Numbered from the stretch's first letter, positions 11,817 through 23,829 are shown. The stretch: 64,000 nucleotides of DNA from Candidatus Altimarinota bacterium (GCA_021734475.1 JAIPIU010000007.1:1-64000); one strand, 5' to 3'. Made by a program: numbers and translations. The notes: generated from the sequence alone by a model not told the origin.

Positions 11817-13175
11817 ATGATTCAAATAGATGATATTAATTTACCACCGCATAATATAGAAGCAGAAAAGGGTGTATTATCATGAGTTTTAATAGATAAC
11901 GACGTATTATGGATATACGATGGAGATTGATTATTATTCCAAGATTTTTATCAAAAAGAACACTCATTAATTTACAAAGCTATACAAGAATTGTGGAATC
12001 AGCGTAAAACAATAGATATAGTTACACTTACAGATCAATTAAATAAAAATTGAGATACAGAAACAATATGATGAATAGATTATTTATATGAATTATCAAA
12101 TTTTCTTATATCAACATCCTCATGTTGAGAATATTCAAAGATAGTAAAAGATAAATCAACCCTTAGAAATATATTAAAAGTTTCTCAAAAAATTATTTGA
12201 GATGTTTATCAGCAAAAAGATACAGTATGAATATTAGATGATATAGAAAAAAAAATATTTGAACTTACTCAACAAAAAATATGAGATTCAATGATGAAAA
12301 TATCTGATATTCTAAAACAAAGAATAGAAAATTATATGGAAATTGTTGATAATCCAGAAAAAGCACAAGAAAGAAAAGTTATGTCATGATATACTTGAAT
12401 AGATAACTATATTACATGATTTAAACCATGAGAACTAATAATAGTAGCTGCTCGTCCTAGTATGTGAAAAACATCTTTTGCTATAAACATACTCACCAAT
12501 GTAGCTTTAAAACAAAACAAATCAGTAGCTATGTTATCCTTAGAAATGGGATCTGAATCTATAGTAGATAGAATAATAGCTGAAGTATCAAGAGTCCCAA
12601 TGTACAAAATAACAAAATGAAATTTAGATGAAGAAGATTTTTCAAATATATGAGAAGCTATAGAAAAGTTATGAGAAACCAAAATATATATAGATGATAA
12701 GTGAGCTTATTCAGTACCTCAATTAAAATCAAAATTAAGAAAATTAAAAATAGAAAAATGAGCTTTAGATATAGTTATAATAGATTACCTACAATTAATG
12801 CATTGAACAAATTTTCCTTGAAACAGAGTACAAGAAATAAGTGAAATATCTAGATGACTTAAAGAACTAGCAAGAGAACTTGAAGTACCAATAATTGCAT
12901 TATCACAATTATCTCGTGCAGTAGAACAACGTGTTGATAAAAAGCCTCAATTATCAGATCTTAGAGAATCCTGAGCAATAGAACAAGATGCAGATGCTGT
13001 AATAATGTTACATAGAGAAGATTACTATGATCCAGATACTGATAAAAAGTGATCAACAGATATTTGTATTAGAAAAAATAGAAATTGAGCAGTAGGGGAG
13101 GTTGAACTACATTTCGAAAAAGAAATCATGAAATTCACAGAAAAAGCAGTTAAAGCCTGAGATTGAACATATTAA
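11817..13175 (+). CDS. dnaB: Replicative DNA helicase DnaB
   Basis: DnaB (452 aa) is the hexameric helicase that unwinds DNA at the fork. The N-terminal domain begins [20 protein letters not shown], the usual DnaB opening. The RecA-like domain has the P-loop AARPSMGKTSFA near residue 211, the Walker B segment [19 protein letters not shown], and [20 protein letters not shown]. The C-terminal [10 protein letters not shown] motif is present. A 100-base gap separates it from galU, so it may have its own promoter. It is the last gene of the run before a gene-free region. Confidence 0.97.
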
Positions 13176-13440
13176 AAAATAGAGTAGAGTAGTTAAAAAA
13201 TATAATAAATAATAGGACCGATCTACTTATAAACATAAATTATCAAACATATGACCGGTCATATAAAATAAAAAAATATTTAAATAAAAAATATAATAGC
13301 ATATTATACAATTTAATAACAATATGTAATTATATTTTTTTTTATAAATAAGTTTTTGTGATAACCTAAGTATAGAGGATTATTCAAAATATCATTTGTT
13401 TTTTTTATAAACAAACTTAATAATAAAGACGTAAAATAAA
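13176..13440. other. Gene-free stretch with a perfect 16-bp palindrome
   Basis: No protein-like frame is visible here. A perfect palindrome, ATATGACCGGTCATAT, lies at 13249-13264, with a second GACCG word upstream near 13216 that could pair with its CGGTC arm. This may be the 3' hairpin of the dnaB transcript or an operator, but there is no T-run directly after it. Confidence 0.55.
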
Positions 13441-13708
13441 AATATAAAATAAAAATTAGAAAAGTCTTTGGACCTTAAATTAAATCGTAAATTCAAATCT
13501 TAGTATTTCTATAGATTTGAAAGCAAAGATTCTCCGCTTACCAAAGCGTGACTTCGCAAAATTATTCTTGAGCCGGTTTTTTTTCCTTATATTTAATAGG
13601 CATATAAAATAAGCAGTCAAAAGCTTCTTACTTTATACGCCTAATAGTAATAGGCAAGCCGGTTCGAGTAACCGGCTATCCTGTTTTCTACTGGATAGCT
13701 TTTTTTTT
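13441..13708 (+). ncRNA. Unidentified structured RNA or leader with competing hairpins
   Basis: About 270 bases hold a series of stems. A 9-bp stem pairs 13492-13500 with 13513-13521. A long hairpin spans 13597-13643 (TAGGC/GCCTA base plus 11 pairs with one mismatch). The word AGCCGGTT occurs at 13571 and 13657, and either copy can pair with AACCGGCT at 13670-13677. That arm overlaps the 5' arm of the final terminator stem (GCTATCC 13675, GGATAGC 13693). TAGGC at 13651 competes for the same GCCTA. Mutually exclusive pairings of this kind are typical of attenuators and riboswitches, but an independent structural RNA is also possible. I could not match it to tmRNA, RNase P, SRP or 6S RNA. The next gene starts at 13780. 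Confidence 0.55.
13675..13708 (+). terminator. Rho-independent terminator
   Basis: A perfect 7-bp stem (GCTATCC with GGATAGC, 11-base loop) is followed by nine T residues. Its 5' arm overlaps the 3' arm of the preceding AGCCGGTT hairpin. Confidence 0.85.
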
Positions 13709-13779
13709 AACTTGAAATTATAATACAAATAAACTATAGATGATTTAGTTATGAATTTTTAATAAATAATATCTAAGTT

Positions 13780-14586
13780 ATGAAAGAAATTAATCTAGTT
13801 TACATGGTTGCATGAATGTCTTCTCGCTTCTGATGAAAAATAAAACAATTTGCAAAGGTTTGACCTAATAATTCAACTCTAATAGAATATTCTCTACAAC
13901 AAGCACTTCCTGCATGATTTTCAAAAATAATTTTTATAGTATGAAAAATGACTGAAATACCTTTCAAAGAAATGTTTTGAAATAATTATAAATGAATACC
14001 TGTTGAATATTCATTACAAACATTTGATGAAACAACAAGAGATAGACCACGATGAACTGTAGATGCTTTATGTAGCGCAAAAGAAATAATAGATTGACCA
14101 TATATAGTTTGTAACTGAGATGATATTTATTGATCACAAGCATTCAAAATTCTAGTAGATCATTTAAATAATTCAGAAGAATCTGCATTAGTATGATATC
14201 CATTAAAAAATGTCCTACCAAATCATTGAACAGTAAATAGATGAATTTTAAGATTAGATCACAATAATTATATAGAAAGAGTAGAGGAGGCTACTTGAAT
14301 ATCCAAAGATACTCTAAACCAATTCTGATTAATATTAGATCAAGATTTATGTAATATGAATATATTTGCAATACATACAGATACTATAAATAAACTAGAC
14401 AATACATTAACTATTTTTAAAAATTCTAATATTTGAGATAGAAAGATTGAATGTTACTTACCAGTAGAATTACCAAAAGTCTGAAAAGTAAAAGTATATA
14501 CAACTCAAGATCCACGATTTGGAGTAACAAATCCAGAAGATGAGGAAATAGTTAAAAAACAAATAGAAGAATATGAAAATCAATAA
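13780..14586 (+). CDS. Nucleotidyltransferase, sugar-nucleotide synthesis type
   Basis: The 268-aa protein has a GT-A-like nucleotidyltransferase core. VYMVAGMSSRFGGKIKQ at the N-terminus is the glycine/arginine nucleotide loop, and VCNGDDIYG at about residues 108-116 is the metal-binding (G/N)DD segment. GILRLD and VTNPEDEE occur later. Enzymes of this fold attach a nucleotide to a sugar phosphate or similar substrate, usually for cell-envelope precursors. The substrate is not evident. It follows the structured RNA by about 70 bases, so it could be the gene that RNA controls. Confidence 0.75.
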
Positions 14587-14655
14587 TCAATTTGTAAAAA
14601 ATCAAATAAAGGATAATATCTAATATAAATGTATAATTTTATTAGATAATTTAAA

Positions 14656-14841
14656 ATGAGTGATAATCTCAGACGTTATATAATACGAGTAATCATTATT
14701 AATATAGTTGCTTATCTTATATTTCATCTACTTTCAAATAAAAGTTGAAATAAAGAAGATATTTTAAATACAACTTGAATAGACATACAAAAAACAAATT
14801 GAGATATAAATACATTATTAGATAATTTATTAAAAGAATAA
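14656..14841 (+). CDS. Small membrane protein, unknown
   Basis: This 61-aa protein has a basic start (MSDNLRRYIIR), one membrane helix (residues 11-27) and an acidic/polar tail (GIDIQKTNGDINTLLDNLL). It lies 69 bases after the nucleotidyltransferase on the same strand and has two in-frame TGA glycines. No family recognised. Real coding status is likely from the frame and composition but not certain. Confidence 0.5.
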
Positions 14842-15343
14842 ATTGTGCAAAGTATAATAAATATTATCAAAAATATAAAATAAATCTGAATATTTTTATT
14901 ATATAAAACTATTATTTTATATTTAATTTTAAAATACATATTATAAATCCACAAAAAATCATATTTTAATAGAGTAGTACTACCCTAATTTTTTATTTTA
15001 TAGACTCCCCTAAATCTGCACCAAAAGCCAATATAGGGCGATTCAAATTCGTTAATTTTTTTATACCAACTGAACTAGACAAGGCTCAAGCAAGCAAACT
15101 TGTCTTATTTTTCTAGTAAAAACGTCATTTATTTAAAATAGAAGACCAATAGACGGATTTTTCATTTATAATTAAATAATAAATTTATTTTTATATTATT
15201 CTAGATTTGTTTTTATAAAATAAAAAATAAAATAAATTTATTTTGAAATATAAGATCTAAAGCAAATTTAAAGAATTTGAGATAAACACATTATACATTG
15301 CACAAGATATATTGTGCAAATCATAAACTATAATCATAATTAC
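14842..15343. other. Gene-free region with possible small RNA and inverted repeat
   Basis: No open frame of protein-like composition lies here. A near-palindrome with core GTAGTACTAC sits at about 14974-14983. A terminator-like hairpin follows at 15077-15105. TTGCACAA and TTGTGCAA form an 8-bp inverted repeat at 15298-15319, and the word ATTGTGCAAA also occurs near 14841, bracketing the region. The segment between 14970 and 15112 could be a small plus-strand RNA. The repeats could instead mark an insertion boundary. Confidence 0.4.
15077..15112 (+). terminator. Terminator-like hairpin
   Basis: AGACAAG (15077-15083) pairs with CTTGTCT (15099-15105), and a T-rich tail follows. It is not next to a plus-strand gene end, which suggests a short transcript between 14842 and 15105. 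Confidence 0.5.
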
Positions 15344-16120
15344 TTATTTTTTAATTTCAGCAGCAATCAAGCAATCAGTAAAATATACAATCGGCTTTTC
15401 CTTAGCCTCTCTACCAAACAAATATCCTCCATTATATAAATGTTCCTCCTCAGCACCATTACCATTTAACCTAAGTCAAAAATCATCCTCTACTACAATA
15501 TCACCATAGGGCATTTTTACTATAAATTGCCAGTATTGTGATTTAGATTTACTAGAATTTCTTATTCAACTATCTATTGATAGATCTTCAATAGCTCTAT
15601 CCCAATCATGAAGAAATTTATTTATAGGATTTAAATGCTTACCTGGTATATTAACAGTTCAATTAGCAATATCTTGCAAAGACACCAAATTATCTAAATA
15701 TTCTATCAAAACAAAATCTGATTCATCTGTATGTTTGTATTTCAATGCTTTGGGATATTCTATGTCATAGGGTGGCTTATCTGGTAGATATGATTTATAT
15801 ATATGTTCTGATATTATCTTATATCAATTCAATACTGCACCATACCAAGCTTTGATATCGTCAGGCATATCGGTAACGGTATTGGATTTATCGATACCTT
15901 GATTTTTTCATATAATGACAACATATTTTTTTCAATCTAATTCAAACGATTTCATATGACCATTTCTACTAAGTTTTTTTCATTCTGACCAATGCGCTTT
16001 TATCCAATCAAAAAAATCTGGATCAATTAAATTAGTAATTTTTTGACTTGTTATATTTGTACTAGCTTTCATTTGTGGTCCCACAATATTAGTTTGTTCA
16101 GGTTTATTTTTTAGTTTCAT
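15344..16120 (-). CDS. Unknown 258-aa protein
   Basis: The frame is intact from ATG at 16120 to TAA, with seven TGA glycines and eleven GGN glycines, a more GGN-rich mix than neighbouring core genes. It has no signal peptide or membrane segment. It contains several aromatic-rich stretches (FFDWIKAHWSEGKKL, DDIKAWYGAVLNGYKI, YLPDKPPYDIEYP) and a C-terminal half with NGNGAEEEHLYNGGYLFGRE. I do not recognise a family. It is transcribed away from the helicase at 16234, with a 113-base shared upstream region. A recently gained gene would fit the glycine codon mix, but that is inference. Confidence 0.75.
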
Positions 16121-16233
16121 AAAATAATTATATCCAATAATTATATATTTCGCAAATATTTTTTACTTGAAAAAATCTTTTCTAAAACTAAGATTAAAAT
16201 CTGAATTTTTACTATTGAACAACTCCTCTCCTT

Positions 16234-17616
16234 ATGCTAAATATTGACAATCTCTCCCCTGACGCTAAATCTAGATACAAAAAAATTCTAAAAAAACGAA
16301 AAGATAATCCTGATGCATTGTCATTTCTAAAACAATTAGATACTACAGATAACTGTATCTTTTTGACTGGTAAAGCTGGTACAGGGAAATCCACACTTAT
16401 CAAAGATATAATAGAATTTTGTACAGACATATCCAAACCACCTCTAGCACTTTGATCTACAGGTATCTCAGCACTAAATATATGATGACAGACTGTTCAT
16501 TCTTTTTTTGCTTTATGAATCGAGAATGTATATTTCAAAGATATCCAACATTATCTGAATAATAAAAAAAATAGACAATATAAACTCAAAAAAAAGAAAG
16601 TTAAAACACTTATGAATGTCCCATTTGTGATTATAGACGAGATCAGCATGTTAAATTCTAGTACCATAGATTGTATCAATTTTCTAATGTCATATAATAT
16701 TGCAAAACAAAGCAAAGATCCTAGCCTAGCAAAGAAATCATTCTGAGGGAAACCGGTTATTTTTGTTTGAGATGTTTTTCAATTACCACCAGTAAGCAAT
16801 CCAGCTTGGAAACAAAAATTCGCAGACAAATATGAAAGCGAACGATTTTTTGATTCACTAACATTTAAAAATAAATTAGATTATGATATCATAGAACTCA
16901 AAAAAAATTATAGACAAGAACATGATGAGTTTTTCTGAGCTATATTAGATGCTATCAGAAACGAAGATATCTCTGATTTTCATCTTTCTATAATAAATAA
17001 ACAGCTATGAGATGTTGATTGAGATGCTATTTTATTATCTACCCATAGAAATAAAGTAGATACAGTAAATAACAAAAAATTATTTGAATTAGAATGAGAA
17101 GAATATCTCTATCACTGAGAAACACAGTGAAAATTTCCAGAAGGCATGAAAAAGGCTGATGATATACTCAGATTAAAAAAATGAGCAAAGGTTATGATGA
17201 TTACCAACGATATGTCAGCTAGACGAATAAATTGATCAATGTGATTTATCAAAGGCTTATGAGAAGACTTTATTGACGTCGAAATATGAAACGATATTGT
17301 TTCTGTTTTACCAGAAGTTCGATATAACAAAGAAGTTACCATTACAGACAAATGAATAGTCCAAGAAGATATACTATGAACATACTCACAGTTCCCATTA
17401 AAACTAGCCTACTCTATCACTATCCACAAATCACAATGAATGACTTTCGACACTTGTACACTAGATCTCTATGGTACCTTTACATGATGACAAGCATATA
17501 CAGCTCTTAGTAGATCAAGAACTTTAGCCTGAATAAAATTATTAACTAAGATAGAAAGGAGACATTTATTTTTTCATCCAGCAATCAAAAAATTTATCCA
17601 AGAACATATGACATAA
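16234..17616 (+). CDS. PIF1/Dda-like superfamily 1B DNA helicase
   Basis: The 460-aa protein carries the ordered motifs of small PIF1/RecD-type helicases. The P-loop is TGKAGTGKSTLI (residues about 47-58), then GSTGISALNIGGQTVHSFF (Ia) and IIDEISML (II). VGDVFQLPPV is motif III, and ELKKNYRQ is motif IV. AYSITIHKSQGMTFD and YTALSRSRTLAGIKLL close the fold near the C-terminus. These helicases unwind DNA 5'-3' at forks, R-loops or G-quadruplexes. P-loop glycines here are GGN while others are TGA. The start at 16234 gives a conserved-looking N-terminus. It stands alone on the plus strand. Confidence 0.92.
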
Positions 17617-17721
17617 AAACCTGAATTATTTAAAGCCTAGCTATTCAATATTATTTTCTTACAATTAAAACTGTATCAAGAATCGGTACGAGAAACCTTT
17701 TATATCCTAATACGAAATACT

Positions 17722-17853
17722 ATGACAGACGAAACAACTGTAGAAGAGGTAGTTGGTACAGATACTGAGACTACTCCTGAAGTTACTCCTGAAGTTACTG
17801 AAACTCCAGCTGAAGCTACTCCTGCAACTACTGAAACTCCAGCTGCAGAATAA
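17722..17853 (+). CDS. Small Thr/Pro/Glu-rich protein
   Basis: A 43-aa frame (ATG 17722 to TAA) encodes an acidic low-complexity peptide with tandem TPEVTPEVTETPAEATPATT-like units. It is followed at once by a strong terminator, and its codon phase is clean, so it is probably translated. It has no signal peptide or recognisable family. The only glycine codon is GGT. Confidence 0.5.
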   Translation: MTDETTVEEVVGTDTETTPEVTPEVTETPAEATPATTETPAAE

Positions 17854-17874
17854 TCATTTCTAAAACTAAAATTA

Positions 17875-17903
17875 AAATTACTCTCTATAGAGTAATTTTT
17901 TTT
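17875..17903 (+). terminator. Rho-independent terminator
   Basis: A perfect 10-bp stem (AAATTACTCT with AGAGTAATTT, loop CTAT) runs into eight T residues. It ends the 43-aa gene and could also act from the other side. Confidence 0.85.
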
Positions 17904-17918
17904 ATTTATAAATAATAT

Positions 17919-18191
17919 CTATTTTATACCTTTTTCATTATAGGGTCTACATAGATCAGCTAAAGGTTCTACTTCATTTTCTAATATATCCTTTAATCAC
18001 TTAGATATGTTTTTTAATTTTTCAGAAACTTGTGGATGTCATAAATTCATATCATTAATAGAATCTTTCTTAAATTTAGCAGTCAATACAGCAAAAAGTT
18101 CTGCTAAAGCATCATAATCCAAATTACCTATATCTTCACCTAATTCTGTGATAGTTCAGTTATACTTCTCTACTTTATTTTTATGACTCAT
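17919..18191 (-). CDS. Unknown 90-aa protein
   Basis: ATG at 18191, TAG stop. The product is a predicted helical, mostly acidic soluble protein (ITELGEDIGNLDYDALAELF, then KNISKGLKDILENEVEPLAD). In-frame TGA occurs at three glycines. It lies 110 bases downstream of the cold-shock gene on the same strand but beyond a terminator. No family recognised. Confidence 0.65.
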
Positions 18192-18258
18192 TTAAATTCT
18201 ATTATGTAATAAATTATATATTAATTAAACAAAAATCTAAACAAATCAATAAAAAAAA

Positions 18259-18273
18259 ACTCGCCTAAGCGAG
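18259..18273. terminator. Bidirectional terminator after the cold-shock gene
   Basis: CTCGC-CTAA-GCGAG is flanked by an A-run on the left and a T-run on the right, so it can stop transcription in both directions. It ends the minus-strand csp transcript. Confidence 0.8.
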
Positions 18274-18301
18274 TTTTTTTACAAAATATATCGAAGAAAA
18301 A

Positions 18302-18508
18302 TTATTCAGCTTCAACTACTTGTACATCTTGAGCTTGTGTTTTTCCTGTTCTTTCATTAGCTCAGATTGTAAAAGATACTTCATCACCTTCTCTAGGTTG
18401 GTATCCTTCTACACATCCAGAAATATGAAAAAATACATCTCCATCTGGTGTAGAGATAAACCCGAAGTTTTTGTCTTCAAAAAATTTTTTTACTTGTCCT
18501 TGATTCAT
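18302..18508 (-). CDS. Cold-shock domain protein
   Basis: The 68-aa single CSD binds single-stranded RNA and DNA and acts as an RNA chaperone. RNP1 is present as KNFGFIS and RNP2 as VFFHIS, with the usual GQVKKFF start and EGDEVSFTIG strand. Seven of eight glycines are GGN and one is TGA, so the gene is expressed under the recoded system but is richer in GGN than most neighbours. A terminator follows. It sits just downstream of a DEAD-box helicase, a common cold-response partner, though 105 bases and the opposite order in the transcript (helicase first) separate them. Confidence 0.95.
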
Positions 18509-18612
18509 GTGAATAGATAAGAATAAAATTACTATTAAGAATTTTTTAATACTTAATATTAAATGAGAGTATAAGTATTTCCTTTTAATTTACAACCCTA
18601 AAAATATTAATA

Positions 18613-20337
<1,725 letters not shown>

Positions 20338-20353
20338 TTATATATATAGTAAT

Positions 20354-20396
20354 AAAACGGACAACAGGGCTGAATTAAGCCCAAACGATGCCGTTT
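20354..20396 (-). promoter_or_regulatory. Structured 5' leader of the DEAD-box helicase mRNA
   Basis: On the minus strand, a stem of AAACGG with CCGTTT encloses an inner hairpin, GGGCT with AGCCC. The structure ends 17 bases before the helicase ATG. It is well placed to hide the ribosome entry site and so could make translation temperature- or helicase-dependent. Regulation is inferred from position and structure only. Confidence 0.5.
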
Positions 20397-20569
20397 CGTT
20401 AGATAGCGTATCAACCTTATTAGAAAAACAAGTATAAAGATTTCCTAGTAAATTACCAGGCTAAAGCAAATATCAATAAATTTGCTAAAATTAAAATTTT
20501 AAATATACTTAATATACGACTATAAACAGTCGTTAAAGCTGTTTTATGCTCTAACGCTTAAACGTTAAT

Positions 20570-22525
20570 ATGCAAATACAAAAAGTAAAATTCTCAAACA
20601 TTTTAAGTTTCCCTTATCTAGAAGATTTCGACGCTAATCAATGGATAATTTTTGATACAGAAAAAAATTGAAGCGTAAATATATTAATATGACCAAATTG
20701 AGCATGAAAAAGTAATTTTTTGTTAATTATAAATGAAATAATAAAATCCTGATTAATGAAAGATTATGTCTATGATCCTAAAATAATAAATAGTTGAGAA
20801 AACAATAAATTTTCTAGTGTTATCACAGAAAACGAGGTGTCAATAAAAAAGATTTTCAAACATTTTTGAAATGAAGATAAAAAATCAAAAGTAAGTATAG
20901 CATTCAAACTAAATAATCATGACATAGAAAATCTATGATTTATGTCAAAACATAGAGATCATTTTCAAAAACTAATAAGAAAATATAGTAATATTAAATT
21001 AAATTTATCTGACATTAACACAGAAAGTTTATTAGAAAATAGAATTTTGGAAGTTACTTTTGATATAGATATAGAAAATAGAAAAGCAATTATAGATGAA
21101 AGTTATCTATCAAAACATCAAAGACAAATAGTAGAATATATAAAAAATATAGAGTTAATGCAAATATGAATTATTATCCAAAATGAATTTGAATACCCAA
21201 ATGATAAAATAAAATTTTATCCACTAAAAAATACTTTTACATCAATATGACTACATAGAAATTTTTTCGAACTATCAACAAATATAGATCCTAAGTGACG
21301 AAACACTTATATATCAGAAAAAAACACAATAGAATATCCCCCATTTATATGATATTATTTATGTATAAATAAAATACGAAATATAATAAACAATACATCC
21401 AATGAAAACATAGATACTAAAAGCGTTAAAAGAGAATATACACTAGAAGATATAAATAAAAAATTAAATAAATCTGATTTCTTCTCAAATTTAAAAGAAG
21501 TAATACTAAAATATTTCAACAAAGAATTACAAGTTTGAAAAGATAATAATTGATTCTATCTTTTTCTAGTAGACAGTTTTGGACAAAAATTTAGTTTTGA
21601 ACAACTTAGTGATTGAGAACAGTCTATGCTTACAATAATCTTTGCTCTATATTGATTTGATTTAAAAGAATGAACAATGTTAATAGACGAACCAGAGATA
21701 CATACTCACCCACAAATGCAAAGAAGCATAGTAAGAATGTTAGAAAAAGTAAGTGAAAATATTTGAACACAATTCATAATATCTACTTACTCTCCTCTAT
21801 TTATAAATGAATGGAATATATCTAATGTTTATAGATTTACAAAAATAAATTGAGAAACAAAAATTATATATCCTCAAAACATAGGTACAGAAGAACGAAG
21901 TTTAATACAGATGTTAAAATTTGAAAATGCATCTAAAATATTTTTCTCAAACAAAATAATAATGGTAGAATGAGAAACTGATGCCTATTTTTTCGAATTT
22001 TATCTTAATTATTTACATAAAAATTTTCCATTACGAAAAAAGAAATTAAAAGATTATGAAATAATAAATATAAATTGAAAGTGATGATTTAAAAGACGAA
22101 GACATTTCTTATCAAAATTCTGAATAAAATCATATTTTATATGAGATCGAGATAATACAGTAGATTTTGGAATACTACATCAAATGGATTTAAATAATTT
22201 TTATCAAAAATCCAAAAAATATTATAATACAATGAAAAAAGAAAAAAAAAGCTATGATCGTCACTATACAAAATTAGTAAAAACAGTAAAAGATTTGTAT
22301 CCTAATAAACATAGTTATATTATCGAAAAAATTGAAGAACTATACGAAGAAAATGTTTTTATATTAGAAAAATGAGACATAGAAACATACTTATGAATGA
22401 AATCAAAGTGATTAGAAGATACAGTAAACTTCTGTCACCGACATTTTCACCAACGAATAAAAAACAAGTCATTACAATGACACATAAAAGAACTAGACAA
22501 AATAATGAATATTATATTTCCCTAG
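20570..22525 (+). CDS. OLD-family ATPase with TOPRIM nuclease domain
   Basis: The 651-aa protein joins an ABC/SMC-like ATPase to a TOPRIM nuclease. The P-loop LIGPNGAGKSNF lies near residues 41-52. The ABC signature is LSDGEQSM and Walker B is MLIDEPEIHTHPQM. TOPRIM follows, with the catalytic glutamate in MVEGETDAYFFE and the metal DxD in FIGDRDNTVD. OLD (overcoming lysogenization defect) nucleases act in phage defence or DNA repair. No UvrD-like helicase partner (as in Gabija) is adjacent, so a stand-alone, class 1-like protein is likely. Its stop codon overlaps that of the convergent neighbour. AACGTTT-type repeats lie just upstream. Confidence 0.88.
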
Positions 22526-23079
22526 TTATTCATCATAAAGAAAATAGCAATCAATATAAACAACAAAGATATAACTACAAAAGCTATATTTTTTACTCTT
22601 TCTGTTTTTACTTTTCACTGTAATCTATCTATTTTTTCTTGTAATTTCTCTTTTTCTACAATAGCCTGTTTTTTTTCTTTATCATAATCAGGTAAAGCTA
22701 TCATATTATTTATCTTAGATTCCAAGTCATTAACTCTTTGTTGTAATACAAATATTATTTTATTTTTTTCTTCCAAAACCTTATCTTTTTCTTTGAAAAT
22801 AAGAAAAAACTTATCAACCTTTTCATCTATAGATTCTTCTATAGAAGACCTAACTGCAACTGATCTTGAATCTTGATTTCAAACAATTTCTGTACTTACT
22901 TCTTGATGTAACGCTGAGAAATCCTTTTGTAGAATATCTAGTTCTTCTTTTGCTAATAGGACTTTATTAGCAACTTTTTTATAAGAAAGCTTACCCCCTC
23001 TAATGTATCTATCAATTGTTCTTGTAGAAACACCAAGCATTTTAGCACCCTTATCCCTAGTAACACCATACGTTTTCAT
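22522..23079 (-). CDS. Membrane-tailed HTH/coiled-coil protein
   Basis: The 185-aa product has an N-terminal MerR/excisionase-like helix-turn-helix (GVTRDKGAKMLGVSTRTIDR, then YIRGGKLSYKKV). A long charged coiled coil follows (about residues 75-155), then a single C-terminal membrane helix (NIAFVVISLLFILIAIFFMM). This puts a DNA-binding head on a stalk tethered to the membrane. The ATG at 23079 was chosen over an upstream TTG at 23112 because the HTH starts directly after it. The stop (TAG) overlaps the OLD gene's TAG on the opposite strand at CTAG. A membrane-linked regulator or DNA tether is possible; no exact family is named. Confidence 0.75.
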
Positions 23080-23117
23080 AATAACACAATATTTTATAAA
23101 TCTAAATAACAAATATT

Positions 23118-23366
23118 TTATAAATCAAATTTCTTAATGTCTTGTTGTTTCATATCATCTATAAAAGATTTCACATATAGGGTAATAAAAACTCATTCAA
23201 TTATCCCTAGAAACAATATCCATGGATAAACTGCAACAAAATCTTTAGCAGCTCATACAAGGAAATATACTTGTACTGGCATTGCTACATTTTGAAAATA
23301 TGGTATCCATAAGAATATAAAAAGCAGAACAATCACAACAAGATAAAAGACATTTCATTTTTTCAT
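23118..23366 (-). CDS. Small two-helix membrane protein
   Basis: The 82-aa protein has two hydrophobic helices (VFYLVVIVLLFIFLWIPYF, and VYPWILFLGIIEGVFITLYV) and a short charged tail (DDMKQQDIKKFDL). It begins 2 bases after the stop of the holin-like gene on the same strand and ends 38 bases before the HTH protein gene, so the three are likely co-transcribed. No family recognised. Confidence 0.7.
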
Positions 23367-23368
23367 TT

Positions 23369-23737
23369 TTATATTTTTTTAATTAAAAGATGCAGTACAG
23401 CGAATACAAAAGATATTATCAATACTTGAGTTATAGTTCACAACAATACTTGAATTCAAGTAACATAATCATTAACTACATATTCAAACACGTAGATAAC
23501 AATAATATTTATAACAAAAGATGATAAACCAAGTGTTAATATTTTTAATGGCAATGTAAATATTATAAGAATTCTCTTTAAGAAGACATTAAATAATCGA
23601 AATCAAAATCACAACACCAAAAAAGTAATATAAACATCATATTCACTAGCAACTACTTTAAATCACAAATCATATTTATGAATAAAATACAAAACCACTC
23701 AATTAATAATAACGTTAAACAGTAGGTTTTTTATCAT
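23369..23737 (-). CDS. Four-helix membrane protein, phage-holin-family-4-like
   Basis: This 122-aa protein has about four membrane segments. The spacing and the sequence FTLPLKILTLGLSSFVINII resemble the phage holin superfamily IV (PF04020) pattern of LPL-x-x-LTLG-x-x-x-x-x-N. Chromosomal members are common and usually not linked to phage. It heads a three-gene minus-strand run with the small membrane protein and the HTH/coiled-coil protein. Role unknown. Confidence 0.65.
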
Positions 23738-23829
23738 AATATAATAAATAAATTTAAAGCTTTAAAGCTATAAAGAATTGTCTACTCTTTTCAAGACATT
23801 TTAATAAAAATATAGACAAATATAGACAG

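Noticed and set aside
15030-15060. tRNA suggested by a TTCAAAT T-loop-like word
   Set aside because: No matching acceptor stem, anticodon arm or D-arm could be built around it.
20942-21169. A separate 75-aa gene
   Set aside because: It is an internal piece of the OLD-family frame, bounded only by TGA glycines.
23369-23737. Prophage, from the holin-like protein
   Set aside because: No capsid, tail, terminase or integrase genes are near; chromosomal members of this holin family are common.
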